From: Janthinobacterium lividum PAMC 25724
GTDB lineage: Bacteria > Pseudomonadota > Gammaproteobacteria > Burkholderiales > Burkholderiaceae_D
Direction: 5' to 3'
NCBI GenBank assembly: GCA_000242815.2
Contig: AHHB01000044.1
Coordinates: 62,001 to 126,000, forward strand
DNA: 64,000 nt
How positions within the stretch are numbered: position 1 is the first letter of the stretch; every line of letters begins with the position of its first letter. Positions 12,350 to 20,997 of the stretch are shown here, piece by piece. Position numbers and translations under genes: made by a program. The notes below the pieces were generated by a model. The model searched no databases. It had not been told where the DNA came from and saw only the letters and a list, made by a program, of their open reading frames with translations.

Positions 12350-13159
12350 TCAGTTCTTCAGCGACAACACGTCCTGCATGTCGAACAGGCCGCTCGACTT
12401 GTCGGCCAGGAAGCGTGCGGCGCGCAGGGCGCCGTGGGCGTAAGTGATGCGGCTGCTCGATTTGTGGCTGATCTCGATGCGCTCGCCGATGCCGGCAAAC
12501 AGCACCGTATGGTCGCCGACGATATCGCCACCGCGGATGGTGGCAAAGCCGATGGTCGACGGGTCGCGTTCGCCCGTCACGCCTTCGCGACCATACACGG
12601 CGCAGTCCTTCAAGTCGCGGCCCAGGGCGCCGGCGACCACTTCTCCCATTTGCAGGGCGGTGCCCGATGGCGCATCGACCTTGAAGCGGTGATGCGCTTC
12701 GATGATTTCAATGTCGTAGCCTTCGGACAGGCTTTTCGCCGCCAGCTCCAGCAACTTCATGGTGACATTCACGCCCACGCTCATGTTCGGCGCGAACATG
12801 ATGGCCGTCTTTTCGGCGGCAGCGGCAATCGCCGCCTTGCCCACGTCATCGAAACCGGTGGTGCCGATGATCATCTTGATGCCGTGCTCGGCGCAATACG
12901 CCAGATGCTGCAAAGTGCCTTCGGGACGCGTGAAATCGATCAGGTAATCGGCGCCGGCCAGGCCGGCAGCCAAGCTGGACTCGATCAGCACGCCGGCAGG
13001 CTTGCCGAGGAAAGCGGCCGCATCCTGGCCCAAGGACGGCGAGCCAACGCGGTCGAGCGCGCCAACGAGCACGGCGTCAGGAGCATTGCTGACCGCTTCG
13101 ATCAGGATATGGCCCATGCGGCCACTGGCGCCAGCGATGGCGATTTTCAATTCAGTCAT
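12350..13159 (-). CDS. dapB: 4-hydroxy-tetrahydrodipicolinate reductase
   Basis: DapB reduces 4-hydroxy-tetrahydrodipicolinate with NAD(P)H in the lysine and diaminopimelate pathway. The 269-residue protein shows the Rossmann motif [17 protein letters not shown] at its start, the DFTRPEG strand, the IIGTTGF motif, and the substrate-binding [19 protein letters not shown] with the catalytic His pair and Lys. It lies 19 bases downstream of bamE in the same direction. Confidence 0.97.
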   Translation of the reverse strand: MTELKIAIAGASGRMGHILIEAVSNAPDAVLVGALDRVGSPSLGQDAAAFLGKPAGVLIESSLAAGLAGADYLIDFTRPEGTLQHLAYCAEHGIKMIIGTTGFDDVGKAAIAAAAEKTAIMFAPNMSVGVNVTMKLLELAAKSLSEGYDIEIIEAHHRFKVDAPSGTALQMGEVVAGALGRDLKDCAVYGREGVTGERDPSTIGFATIRGGDIVGDHTVLFAGIGERIEISHKSSSRITYAHGALRAARFLADKSSGLFDMQDVLSLKN

Positions 13160-13178
13160 TTTATTCTCTTACAGCAAC

Positions 13179-13856
13179 TTATTTGGTGGGCTCGGCAATG
13201 GCTGCCGGTACAGTGTCAGGCTTGCTCACAGGAATGGCGGGGGTGGCATCGGCCGGCGTTGGCACGGCGCTTGGCGCCGCCGGCGATGGCAGGGCAGCGG
13301 CAGGCACGTCGGCCTTGGCAACCTTGGCGAATGGCGACGGACCGGCGATACGGTTGATGTATTCTTTCTCGGTCGGCAAATTGCCGCCTTCGACACGTTC
13401 AACTTTGCCATCTTTGCCGAAGTAGACAACCACGCGGCTGCTGGTGGTTTCGCCATTGCCCCGGGCCAGGCGGAATGGATAATCCCAGCGGTCGGCATGG
13501 AAAATATCGGTCAGCAGCGAGGTGCCAAAGACGAAACGCACTTGGTCGCGCGTCATGCCCACTTTCAACTGGGCCAGCATCTCTTCGGAGACAAAGTTAC
13601 CTTGTTGAATGTCGGGACGATACGGCGAGAAAAACCACATGAATTTTTGCAGCGGCGTAACGGTAGTCGTTTGTGCACCCTGCTCAGGGACCACTTCCTT
13701 GCCTTCTTTTTGGCTGGCGGCCGGCTTTTCGCCAAGGATGCCGCGGCTGGCGCAGCCAGACATGGCGAGCGCGACACAGACCATGCCTGCCACGACTGGG
13801 GCTCGAAATGAAATACGGTGCCAGAGAGATGGCAATACAGCCGGTGTTACGCGCAT
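13179..13856 (-). CDS. bamE: Outer membrane assembly lipoprotein BamE
   Basis: BamE is a small lipoprotein of the BAM complex that inserts beta-barrel proteins. The 225-residue product begins MRVTPAVLPSLWHR and has a signal segment ending in the lipobox MSGC. The SmpA/OmlA core follows: YRPDIQQGNFVSEEMLAQLKVGMTRDQVRFVFG is the family signature, with a second part containing RWDYPFR. A tail of about 70 Ala/Pro-rich residues follows the core, making it twice the size of the E. coli protein. It is divergent from fur, as in many betaproteobacteria. Confidence 0.93.
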   Translation of the reverse strand: MRVTPAVLPSLWHRISFRAPVVAGMVCVALAMSGCASRGILGEKPAASQKEGKEVVPEQGAQTTTVTPLQKFMWFFSPYRPDIQQGNFVSEEMLAQLKVGMTRDQVRFVFGTSLLTDIFHADRWDYPFRLARGNGETTSSRVVVYFGKDGKVERVEGGNLPTEKEYINRIAGPSPFAKVAKADVPAAALPSPAAPSAVPTPADATPAIPVSKPDTVPAAIAEPTK

Positions 13857-13918
13857 AAATGACCTCAATTGGATGAACAAAACGCCAGGAGTGACCGGCC
13901 TGCCAAAAAATGCATATT

Positions 13919-13948
13919 TTGGCACTCCCCGACAAAACGCTATATGAT
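13919..13948 (+). promoter_or_regulatory. Putative sigma-70 promoter of fur
   Basis: The hexamers TTGGCA (13919-13924) and TATGAT (13943-13948) are separated by 18 bases and lie about 30 bases upstream of the fur ATG. The match is good but not confirmed. Confidence 0.45.
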
Positions 13949-13979
13949 AAAGCACCTGACCCACATACGAGCAACAAAC

Positions 13980-14411
13980 ATGAGTAACAATCCTAGTGAT
14001 CTCAAGGCAAGCGGCCTGAAAGCCACCCTGCCACGCCTGAAGATACTCGATATCTTCCAGAGTAGCCCGGTACGTCACCTGACGGCAGAAGATGTCTACA
14101 AGATCCTGCTGGCCGAAAATATGGATGTCGGATTAGCAACTGTCTACCGTGTCCTGACGCAATTTGAGCAGGCGGGCTTACTCAACCGCAACCATTTTGA
14201 AACCGGCAAGGCAATTTTCGAACTCAACGAGGGCTCCCACCACGACCACCTGGTTTGCCTCGACTGTGGCCGGGTCGAAGAGTTCTTCGACGAAGAAATC
14301 GAAATTCGCCAGCAAAAAGTGGCCGAAGAGCGCGGCTTCAAGATCGCCGAACACGCCTTGGCCATTTATGGCAACTGCGTCAAGACGGCTTGCCCGCATA
14401 AAACTGCCTGA
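13980..14411 (+). CDS. fur: Ferric uptake regulator Fur
   Basis: Fur is the iron-responsive repressor that controls iron uptake genes. The 143-residue protein shows the winged-helix DNA-binding domain ([34 protein letters not shown]) and the metal-binding [16 protein letters not shown] motif. The C-terminal ends with CVKTACPH, containing further cysteines. The ATG at 13980 gives the family's usual N-terminus. Candidate target boxes occur in the iron island at 59-61.5 kb. Confidence 0.96.
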   Translation: MSNNPSDLKASGLKATLPRLKILDIFQSSPVRHLTAEDVYKILLAENMDVGLATVYRVLTQFEQAGLLNRNHFETGKAIFELNEGSHHDHLVCLDCGRVEEFFDEEIEIRQQKVAEERGFKIAEHALAIYGNCVKTACPHKTA

Positions 14412-14460
14412 GCCAAGCTTGGCGCTCCTGCGGGAGCGGGCGGCGCTGCAGGCAATACGC

Positions 14461-15477
14461 TCAATGATGGCTGAGCGCGCTCGACAGTAATTTAGCCGTA
14501 ATATCGACGATCGGAATGACGCGCTCGTAAGCCATGCGCGTCGGTCCGATCACCCCCAACGTTCCCACGATCTTGCCGTTGACTTCATATGGCGCCGTCA
14601 CCACGCTCATCTCATCCATCGGCACCAGGTTCGATTCGCCGCCGATAAAAATCTGCACGCCCGTCGCCTTGCTCGACACGTCGAGCAGCTGCATCAAACC
14701 GGTTTTTTGCTCGAACATGTCGAACATCTGACGCAGCGAATGCATATTCGATGACAGATCGCTCACGCTGAGCAAATTGCGCTCGCCGGAAATGACCATG
14801 TCATCGCTATGGTCGGCCATCGCTTCGCTGCCCGCTTCCACGGCCGCCTGCATCAGGCTGCCCATGTCGTCGCGCAACTGGCGCAATTCGCCCTGCAAGC
14901 GCAAGCGCACGGCATCGAACGACAGGCCGCCATAATTCTGGTTGATGTAATTGGCCGATTGCACCAGTTGCGCCGGCGTGTAGTCGGCCTGCGTCAGCAA
15001 CAGGCGGTTCTGCACGTCGCCCCCCGGGGCAACGATGACGAGCAAGATGCGCTTTTCTGACAGGCGCAAGAATTCAATTTGCTGGAACACCGATTCCCGG
15101 CGCGGGCTGAGCACCACGCCGGCAAACTGCGATAGTGACGACAACATCTGCGCCGCATTGGCGATGGTTTTCTGCGGCTGCGGCGTCTGCAGAAGCATGC
15201 GCGACTCGACCATGTGCTCATCCAGATGCCGCACGGTCAGCAAGGTGTCGACAAAGATGCGGTAGCCGCGCGGCGTGGGGATGCGGCCGGCCGAGGTATG
15301 CGGGCTGGAAACATAACCGAGCTCTTCCAGATCAGCCATGATGTTGCGGATCGTGGCCGGCGACAGGTCCAGGCCGGAGATCTTCGACAAGGCGCGCGAA
15401 CCGACCGGCAAGCCGTCGGCGATATAGCGCTCGACCAGGGCTTTCAGCAGTGTTTGGGCGCGTGTATCGAGTTGCAT
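14461..15477 (-). CDS. hrcA: Heat-inducible transcriptional repressor HrcA
   Basis: HrcA represses groE and dnaK operons by binding the CIRCE element. The 338-residue protein starts [54 protein letters not shown], the typical winged-helix domain. The later parts show the [18 protein letters not shown] and [18 protein letters not shown] motifs that define the family. No CIRCE sequence was noticed in the window. It converges with fur across 49 bases. Confidence 0.96.
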   Translation of the reverse strand: MQLDTRAQTLLKALVERYIADGLPVGSRALSKISGLDLSPATIRNIMADLEELGYVSSPHTSAGRIPTPRGYRIFVDTLLTVRHLDEHMVESRMLLQTPQPQKTIANAAQMLSSLSQFAGVVLSPRRESVFQQIEFLRLSEKRILLVIVAPGGDVQNRLLLTQADYTPAQLVQSANYINQNYGGLSFDAVRLRLQGELRQLRDDMGSLMQAAVEAGSEAMADHSDDMVISGERNLLSVSDLSSNMHSLRQMFDMFEQKTGLMQLLDVSSKATGVQIFIGGESNLVPMDEMSVVTAPYEVNGKIVGTLGVIGPTRMAYERVIPIVDITAKLLSSALSHH

Positions 15478-15650
15478 GGTGTAATTAATTAGGCCAATTT
15501 TCTATAAAACAAGTAGTCATACCAGGAGTGATGCAGGCCGTGGCAGAGGTCGCAATACAAGTCGTAAGCGCCGTAGCAAGCGCCGCATGCAGATTTGCGC
15601 CGACAGCGCCAGCCAACTTGTATTATGCACGTTCGCCCGTCCGGCAGCGA

Positions 15651-16376
15651 TCAATCTTCCAGTTGCTGCTGCAGCCATAGCAGCAACTCGTCAAAGTTGG
15701 CGCAGATGGCATCGGGCTGCACGCCGGCAGCCAGGTGGGCGTCGCTGCCCTTGCGGTTCATCCAGACGGCACGCATGCCCGCCCCTTGCGCTCCCGTCAC
15801 ATCGAAATACAGGTCATCGCCCACATACACGGCTTCATGCGGCGCTACGTCCAGCGCGGCGCAGGCGGCCAGGAAGATGCTGGCATCGGGCTTGGCCACG
15901 CCAAAGTCGCTGGCGGCGATGGACACTTTGAAATGCTGTGCCAGGCCGATAACTTCAAGGTCCGCATTGCCATTCGAAATCGAACCGACCAGCATGCGCT
16001 GGCGCATCCAGGCCAGGCCAGGCAGGACGTCGTCATACGGCTCGACGCGGTTGCGCGCGGCGAGAAAGTGCACGAGGGCTTGCTCGACCAGGGCGCAGTC
16101 CTCGCCGACGCTCTCGAAGGCGGCCAGCAGGCCGGCGCGGCGCAACTCGATCAAGTTGCCATGGAAATGCGGTTGCTCCTTGAGCATGAGCAGACGCTGC
16201 TGGCGCAGCACCTCGATGGAAAACTGCTGCGCCACCTTGGGCGCGTGCGTCGCCAGCCAGTCGTGTAACAGGGTTTCGGCGGCGACAATCACGGGCGCGA
16301 TAGGCCACAGGGTATCGTCGAGATCGAACAGGATGGCCTTGGGCGGCACAGCCGATTTTAGAGGGGCAAGGGACAT
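15651..16376 (-). CDS. HAD-superfamily hydrolase
   Basis: This is a 241-residue haloacid-dehalogenase-type phosphatase. Motif I is ILFDLDDTLWP (nucleophile Asp and acid/base Asp), motif II is GSISNGNADL, motif III includes the Lys in FGVAKPDASIF, and motif IV is VGDDLYFDVTGA. The helical cap falls between I and II, so it is a C1-cap enzyme similar to the YjjG or HAD-IA group. The substrate cannot be told. I chose the ATG at 16376, just before a hydrophobic start; the longer frame to 16823 has no support. Confidence 0.85.
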   Translation of the reverse strand: MSLAPLKSAVPPKAILFDLDDTLWPIAPVIVAAETLLHDWLATHAPKVAQQFSIEVLRQQRLLMLKEQPHFHGNLIELRRAGLLAAFESVGEDCALVEQALVHFLAARNRVEPYDDVLPGLAWMRQRMLVGSISNGNADLEVIGLAQHFKVSIAASDFGVAKPDASIFLAACAALDVAPHEAVYVGDDLYFDVTGAQGAGMRAVWMNRKGSDAHLAAGVQPDAICANFDELLLWLQQQLED

Positions 16377-16620
16377 GGGATTCACAGTAGATGCCGCGCC
16401 ACGGTGCGCAGGCTGACGGTATTGTCGCACCGATCGGCGCCGCCGGCATGGCTGCGCTTTCACGTAATGGGGCCAGGCCAGCGCTTCGCGGCGAAAAATT
16501 GTTACAGGGTGATACAAGGCAAGGTCATTCAGCTTGCCAGATAGACTAAAATAGGCGCCATTCCAATGCGGCGCCAGCGTCCGCGTTGCGCTACCCAACC
16601 TAATTCGTTTTGGAGAATGT

Positions 16621-17220
16621 ATGAAAAATTTGTACCTGCGCTCGATGCTGGCGGCGGCTTGCGCCGCCACACTGGCAGCCTGCGGCGGCAGCGGCGGCAA
16701 CCTGTATCTGCAAGGCACAGTCAGCGGCCTGACCAAAGATGGCCTGATTCTGCTGAACAATGGTGAACGCTTGCCTGTTAGCGCAAACCAGAGCAGCTTT
16801 GTTTTCACCAAGCTGATCAACACAGATGAGCGCTACGATATCACCATCGCGCAGCAGCCCAAAGGCGCCGTTTGCAGTATTAGCAGTGGCAGCGGCAAAG
16901 CATCGCGCTATTCCGTCAGCACGGCCTTTGTCAGCTGCACGACCAACACCTACGCCCTGAGCGGTACGATTACGGGCCTGAGTGCTGGCGGCTTGCGCCT
17001 GGTCATGGGCGCCAACGGTACCAGTCCATTGGCTGGTGTCAACTTCTATAAATTCGATGCGATAGCTGACGGCGCCCCATACGGCATTTCCATATTGACT
17101 CAGCCAACGGGCCTGAAGTGCCGCTTCCAGGGTTCAAAGAGTGCCGACGGCAGCGATACGGTCGGTACGATGGGTTCGAGCGCCACAAGCGCGGCCACAA
17201 TCGACTGCACGCCGCAGTAA
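16621..17220 (+). CDS. Lipoprotein with two copies of a repeat domain (paralogue 1)
   Basis: This 199-residue protein has a signal peptide ending in the lipobox LAAC (Cys21). The mature part holds two copies of an approximately 85-residue module. Each begins with a sGTVSGLtxxGLxL strand and ends with a QPxGxxC motif and a C-terminal Cys (residues about 27-105 and 110-197). Modules of this kind occur in many copies in large surface proteins of Massilia-type bacteria; here they are short and membrane anchored. The start follows GGAG. Its neighbour at 17257 has the same architecture. Function unknown. Confidence 0.8.
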   Translation: MKNLYLRSMLAAACAATLAACGGSGGNLYLQGTVSGLTKDGLILLNNGERLPVSANQSSFVFTKLINTDERYDITIAQQPKGAVCSISSGSGKASRYSVSTAFVSCTTNTYALSGTITGLSAGGLRLVMGANGTSPLAGVNFYKFDAIADGAPYGISILTQPTGLKCRFQGSKSADGSDTVGTMGSSATSAATIDCTPQ

Positions 17221-17256
17221 TCCTTGCGATTCGTCACCTATTTTTTGGAGAAATAC

Positions 17257-17838
17257 ATGAAGTTATCCTGCTTGCGCCCACTCGCCGCACTGCTGTTGAC
17301 CCTGGGACTGGCCGCTTGCGGCGGCAAGGCCTCGTATGACGTCAGCGGCACGATCTCAGGCTTGAACAATGAAGGACTGATACTGGCCAATGGCAGCGAC
17401 ACCTTGCCGATTCCTGCTGGCAAAACGTCATTCACCTTTGACAAGCGCATCGACTATGGTACCGACTACAACATCACCGTCAAACAACAACCGGCCCACA
17501 TGACTTGCGGCATCCGCGGTGGTTCCGGGTCGGCTGGTCACTACATCAATATCAGCGCTGCGGTGGTTTGCTCGCAAAACAGCTATAGCGTGGGCGGCAC
17601 GGTTTCCGGCCTGACGGTGGATGGCTTGGTGCTGATTAACGGTAACACAATCACTGCGGTGACCAAGGACGCCACGGCCTTTACCATGGCCGGCTCTGTC
17701 AACTATGGCGATCCGTATGGCATCAGTGTCTCAGTTCAGCCGAAAGGTTTGCTGTGCGTGGTACAGCCAGGCACGGGCGGCGGCACCATGGGCGAAGCGA
17801 ATGTGACGACGGTGAAGATCGCCTGCAATCCGGCCTGA
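17257..17838 (+). CDS. Lipoprotein with two copies of a repeat domain (paralogue 2)
   Basis: This 193-residue protein has a lipobox at LAAC (Cys21) and two modules (about residues 27-103 and 106-192), each with the GTxSGLxxxGLxL start and QPxxxxC end seen in the upstream gene. The ATG at 17257 is preceded by TTTTGGAG. It follows the first lipoprotein by 36 bases, and the Shine-Dalgarno context of both is similar, suggesting a tandem duplication. A rho-independent terminator follows at 17984-18012. Confidence 0.8.
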   Translation: MKLSCLRPLAALLLTLGLAACGGKASYDVSGTISGLNNEGLILANGSDTLPIPAGKTSFTFDKRIDYGTDYNITVKQQPAHMTCGIRGGSGSAGHYINISAAVVCSQNSYSVGGTVSGLTVDGLVLINGNTITAVTKDATAFTMAGSVNYGDPYGISVSVQPKGLLCVVQPGTGGGTMGEANVTTVKIACNPA

Positions 17839-17983
17839 GGTGCGGGAACGGTAGCGGTTGCGCGGCTACCGGGAAGAGATATCACTGAAACCTATAGTTG
17901 ATATTAGAAAGATAAATTGGAGTTATATGTGGCGATGCAGCATAATGCATCTGTCTCCTCCAACTCTTCCAAGAATTGGATTT

Positions 17984-18012
17984 AGCCCGCTTTTACCAGC
18001 GGGCTTTTTTTT
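17984..18012 (+). terminator. Rho-independent terminator
   Basis: The arms AGCCCGCT and AGCGGGCT (17984-17991 and 17998-18005), a six-base loop, and a run of eight T form a strong terminator. It serves the lipoprotein pair; on the other strand mmsB stops at 18025. Confidence 0.8.
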
Positions 18013-18024
18013 GCCCAAAATTTC

Positions 18025-18930
18025 TCAGGCAACAGGCGTTTGCAAAGCAGGCTGCAACATTTGCACGATGCTGGAGAAATCCTGCTGCGCATAACCGGCT
18101 TGCGCATGCATCTGGTACAACTGGCGCACCAAGGCGCCCAATGGCGTGGGCGCGTTTGCCGACAAGGCCGACTGCTGCGCCAGGCCCAGGTCTTTCAGCA
18201 TCAGCGCCGTGCCGAAGCCGCCCGTGTAATGACGCGAAGCGGGCGTGCCGTCCATGACGCCGGGCCACGGGTTGTACACTTCCAGGGTCCAGTTGCGGCC
18301 CGAACTCTTGGCCATGATATCGGACAACACTTTCGGGTCGAGGCCATGCGCCACGCCCAGGTTCAGCGCCTCGGCCGTACCGGCCATCAAGATACCCAGT
18401 AGCATGTTGTTGCAAATCTTCGCCACCTGGCCCGCACCCGCCTCGCCCGCATGGAAAATATTCTTGCCCATCTTTTCCAGCAGGGGCCGCGCCTGCTGCA
18501 AGGCCGCTACGCTACCGCCGACGATGAAGGTCAGGGTGCCCGCTGCCGCGCCCGCCGTGCCGCCCGAGACGGGCGCATCGAGCATGGCAAAGCCGCGCGC
18601 GCTGGCTGTCTGCGCCACCTGGCGCGCCACGTCGGCGGCGATGGTGCTGCAATCGATGAACAGGGCGCCGGGCTTGGCCGAATCGAGCACGCCGCCTGGC
18701 GCCAGATACAAGTCCTGCACGTGCTTGTTCGCGGGCAGCATGGTGATGACGGCATCGGCCGTCTGCACGGCCGCGCTGGCCGAAGCGGCCGCCGTGGCGC
18801 CTGCCTCGACCAGCGAGGCCACGGCGGCCGGCGCCAGGTCGAAGACGGACACGTGGAAGCCGGCGGCCACCAGGTTGCGGGCCATCGGCGCGCCCATGTT
18901 GCCTAGGCCGATAAAAGCGATATGTTGCAT
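18025..18930 (-). CDS. mmsB: 3-hydroxyisobutyrate dehydrogenase
   Basis: MmsB oxidises 3-hydroxyisobutyrate to methylmalonate semialdehyde with NAD+ in valine breakdown. The 301-residue protein shows the NAD-binding start IAFIGLGNMGAPMARNL, the substrate motif DAPVSGGTAGA, the catalytic Lys in GAGQVAKICNNMLLG, and the terminal FGTALMLKDLGLA segment. It is the last gene of the valine operon, separated from the hydrolase gene by 122 bases. An AGGAG sequence precedes the start. Confidence 0.94.
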   Translation of the reverse strand: MQHIAFIGLGNMGAPMARNLVAAGFHVSVFDLAPAAVASLVEAGATAAASASAAVQTADAVITMLPANKHVQDLYLAPGGVLDSAKPGALFIDCSTIAADVARQVAQTASARGFAMLDAPVSGGTAGAAAGTLTFIVGGSVAALQQARPLLEKMGKNIFHAGEAGAGQVAKICNNMLLGILMAGTAEALNLGVAHGLDPKVLSDIMAKSSGRNWTLEVYNPWPGVMDGTPASRHYTGGFGTALMLKDLGLAQQSALSANAPTPLGALVRQLYQMHAQAGYAQQDFSSIVQMLQPALQTPVA

Positions 18931-18939
18931 TTTTATAGT

Positions 18940-19045
18940 CTCCTGTCGCGCCTAAAAAAGCCCATGGCGTTGTTGCCTTGCCTAGTCGTACTGGGCGTAC
19001 TGCCTTCGGCGAGGCGCCTAGCCCTGAGCATTTTTATGCACTACT
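18940..19045. repeat. Intergenic GC-rich sequence, possible dispersed repeat
   Basis: This segment between mmsB and the hydrolase gene has internal symmetry (GTACTGGGCGTAC, AGGCGCCT) and no coding potential. It resembles repeated intergenic sequence that I associate with this group of bacteria, but no second copy is in the window. Confidence 0.3.
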
Positions 19046-19052
19046 TAAATGG

Positions 19053-20219
19053 TTAAATGGATAGGTCGGCCAGCGGATGCTGTCTCCACGGCGCGGCAAA
19101 ATACTCGTCCAGATACGTCTCGCTGACCTCGGCCAGGCTGGCCGGCTGCCATTGCGGCGCGTTGTCCTTGTCTATCAGCAGGGCGCGCACGCCTTCGCTG
19201 AAGTCGGCATGGGCACAACATTGCACGGCCACAATCAATTCCTGCTGGAACACTTGCGCCAGGCTCAGATGACGCGTGCGTACACGCATTTCCCACACCA
19301 GGGCGGCCGAGCTGGGCGCGCCCTTGGCCAGCGAGTGCGCCGCCTTTTGCAACCAGGCCGAATCGCCATCGTAGGCGGCAATGGCGGCCACCACTTCGGG
19401 CAATGTGGGCGCTTGCGTCAAGGCAGCGATGGCGTCAAAGTTGGCGCGCACTTCGGAGACGGGCAGCATCGACACCGGGGCCGAGAAACCGCGCAGCAAG
19501 CGGTTCAGTTGCTGGTGATTCGCCGGCGCGCTGGCCTGCCATGGCGCCAGCGTCAGCGCGTCGAGCAGCATGGCACGCTCTTCCTGGCGCAGGAAGTAAT
19601 CGCCGAGGCCAGCAAACAGCGCATCGGCCGCGTTCATCGGTGCCCCCGTCAAACCCAGGAACAGGCCGCTGCGCCCCGGCATGCGGCCCAGGAACCAGCT
19701 GCCGCCCACGTCGGGGAACAGGCCTATGCTGATTTCCGGCATGGCGATGCGCGTGCTTTCGGTCACAACGCGATGGCTGGCACCGGCCATCAGCCCCAGG
19801 CCACCACCCATGACGATGCCGCCGCCCCACACCAGCAGCGGTTTGACGTAGGTATGGATGCGGTGGTCGAGCCGGTATTCCTCGGCAAAAAAGGCCAGCG
19901 CCTGCGGGTTCGGCACGACACCGGGCTGCTCGGTCACGGCCGCACGCAAGCTGCGCACGTCGCCACCGGCGCAGAAGGCCTTGTCGGTCGACGATTGCAG
20001 CACCACGCAGGCAATCGCGTCGTCACCGGCCCAGCGCACGAGGGCGCCATCGATGGCGCGTATCATGTCCAGCGTCAGCGCGTGCAAGGACTTCGGCGCA
20101 TCGAGGGTGATGACGCCCAGCTTCATGCCGCCGGGACAGCCGCGCTCCTCGATCTTCACTGTTTCAAGCGTTGTTTCAAGCATTTTTTCAGCCATTGTTT
20201 CATTGATTGTTTCAGCCAT
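19053..20219 (-). CDS. 3-hydroxyisobutyryl-CoA hydrolase / enoyl-CoA hydratase-isomerase family
   Basis: This is a 388-residue crotonase-fold enzyme, longer than ordinary hydratases, as is typical of 3-hydroxyisobutyryl-CoA hydrolases. The oxyanion-hole segments are AFCAGGDVRSL and VWGGGIVMGGGLGLM, and the catalytic Glu is in RIAMPEISIGLFPDVGGSW. It cleaves 3-hydroxyisobutyryl-CoA in valine degradation. I place the start at the ATG at 20219, which overlaps the preceding gene's stop; the next residues contain repeated ETM/ETL motifs with several possible starts (see findings). Confidence 0.88.
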   Translation of the reverse strand: MAETINETMAEKMLETTLETVKIEERGCPGGMKLGVITLDAPKSLHALTLDMIRAIDGALVRWAGDDAIACVVLQSSTDKAFCAGGDVRSLRAAVTEQPGVVPNPQALAFFAEEYRLDHRIHTYVKPLLVWGGGIVMGGGLGLMAGASHRVVTESTRIAMPEISIGLFPDVGGSWFLGRMPGRSGLFLGLTGAPMNAADALFAGLGDYFLRQEERAMLLDALTLAPWQASAPANHQQLNRLLRGFSAPVSMLPVSEVRANFDAIAALTQAPTLPEVVAAIAAYDGDSAWLQKAAHSLAKGAPSSAALVWEMRVRTRHLSLAQVFQQELIVAVQCCAHADFSEGVRALLIDKDNAPQWQPASLAEVSETYLDEYFAAPWRQHPLADLSI

Positions 20220-20997
20220 TCTTCCACTCCGCCTGACGTTTTTCCAGGAACGCTTGCACACCCTCTTTCTGGTCTTGCGTATCGAACAGGCCCAGGAACA
20301 GGGTGCGTTCGTCGGGCAAGGAATTGACCAGCGGATGGCTGCGCGCGCCCTGGATCAGGGTCTTGCACGCCGACACGCTGCTGGGGCTCTGGCGCGCCAC
20401 TTTGGCAGCCAGGGCCAGCGCCGTAGCGGCAGCCTTGCCAGTTGGCACAACTTCCTCGACCAGGCCGATGGCCAGGGCCTTGGCCGCATCGACGCGCTCG
20501 CCGCATAAAATCATGCGCTTGGCCCAGCCTTCGCCCACCAGCCACGGCAAGTGCTGCGTGCCGCCCGCACACGGCAGCAAGCCGACGGACGCTTCGGGCA
20601 AGGCCATCTGCGCGTGTTCTTCGGCAATGCGGATGTCGCAGGCTAGCGCACATTCGAGCCCGCCGCCCATGGCATAGCCATTGATGGCGGCAATGCTGAC
20701 GCCGCGAAACGCCGACAGCGCTTCGAAGGCCTCGCCAAACGCGGCGGCCATGGCGAACGCCGTGTCCTTGTTGCCGTCGGCAAATACTTTCAAATCGGCA
20801 CCGGCCGAGAAGAACTTCGCACCGCCACCGGTAATGACCAACGCGTACACGTCCGGGTCGGCATTGAGGTCAGCCACCAGCTGCGTCAGCGCGTTCAGGC
20901 TGGCCAGGGTCCACGTATGGGCCGGCGGGTTATCGAGGGTCACCAGGGCCGTGTGGCCACGGCGTTCCAGCAACAGATTGGCATACACTTTGCTCAT
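20212..20997 (-). CDS. Enoyl-CoA hydratase
   Basis: This 261-residue crotonase-family enzyme begins MSKVYANLLLERRGHTALVTLDNPPAHTW. It has the first oxyanion loop FFSAGADLKVF and the second, INGYAMGGGLECALACD, in which the Glu is one of the two catalytic acids; the second acid lies in MALPEASVGLLPCAGGTQ. In this operon it most likely hydrates methacrylyl-CoA to 3-hydroxyisobutyryl-CoA. It overlaps the acyl-CoA dehydrogenase by ATGA. Confidence 0.9.
   Translation of the reverse strand: MSKVYANLLLERRGHTALVTLDNPPAHTWTLASLNALTQLVADLNADPDVYALVITGGGAKFFSAGADLKVFADGNKDTAFAMAAAFGEAFEALSAFRGVSIAAINGYAMGGGLECALACDIRIAEEHAQMALPEASVGLLPCAGGTQHLPWLVGEGWAKRMILCGERVDAAKALAIGLVEEVVPTGKAAATALALAAKVARQSPSSVSACKTLIQGARSHPLVNSLPDERTLFLGLFDTQDQKEGVQAFLEKRQAEWKNG

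Noticed and set aside
14412..14445. Palindrome GCCAAGCTTGGC and hairpin GCTCC/GGGAGC between fur and hrcA as a terminator
   Set aside because: There is no T run after either, so the call would rest only on weak pairing.
17858..18094. Open frame after the lipoprotein pair
   Set aside because: It runs through the rho-independent terminator at 17984-18012 and overlaps mmsB on the other strand.
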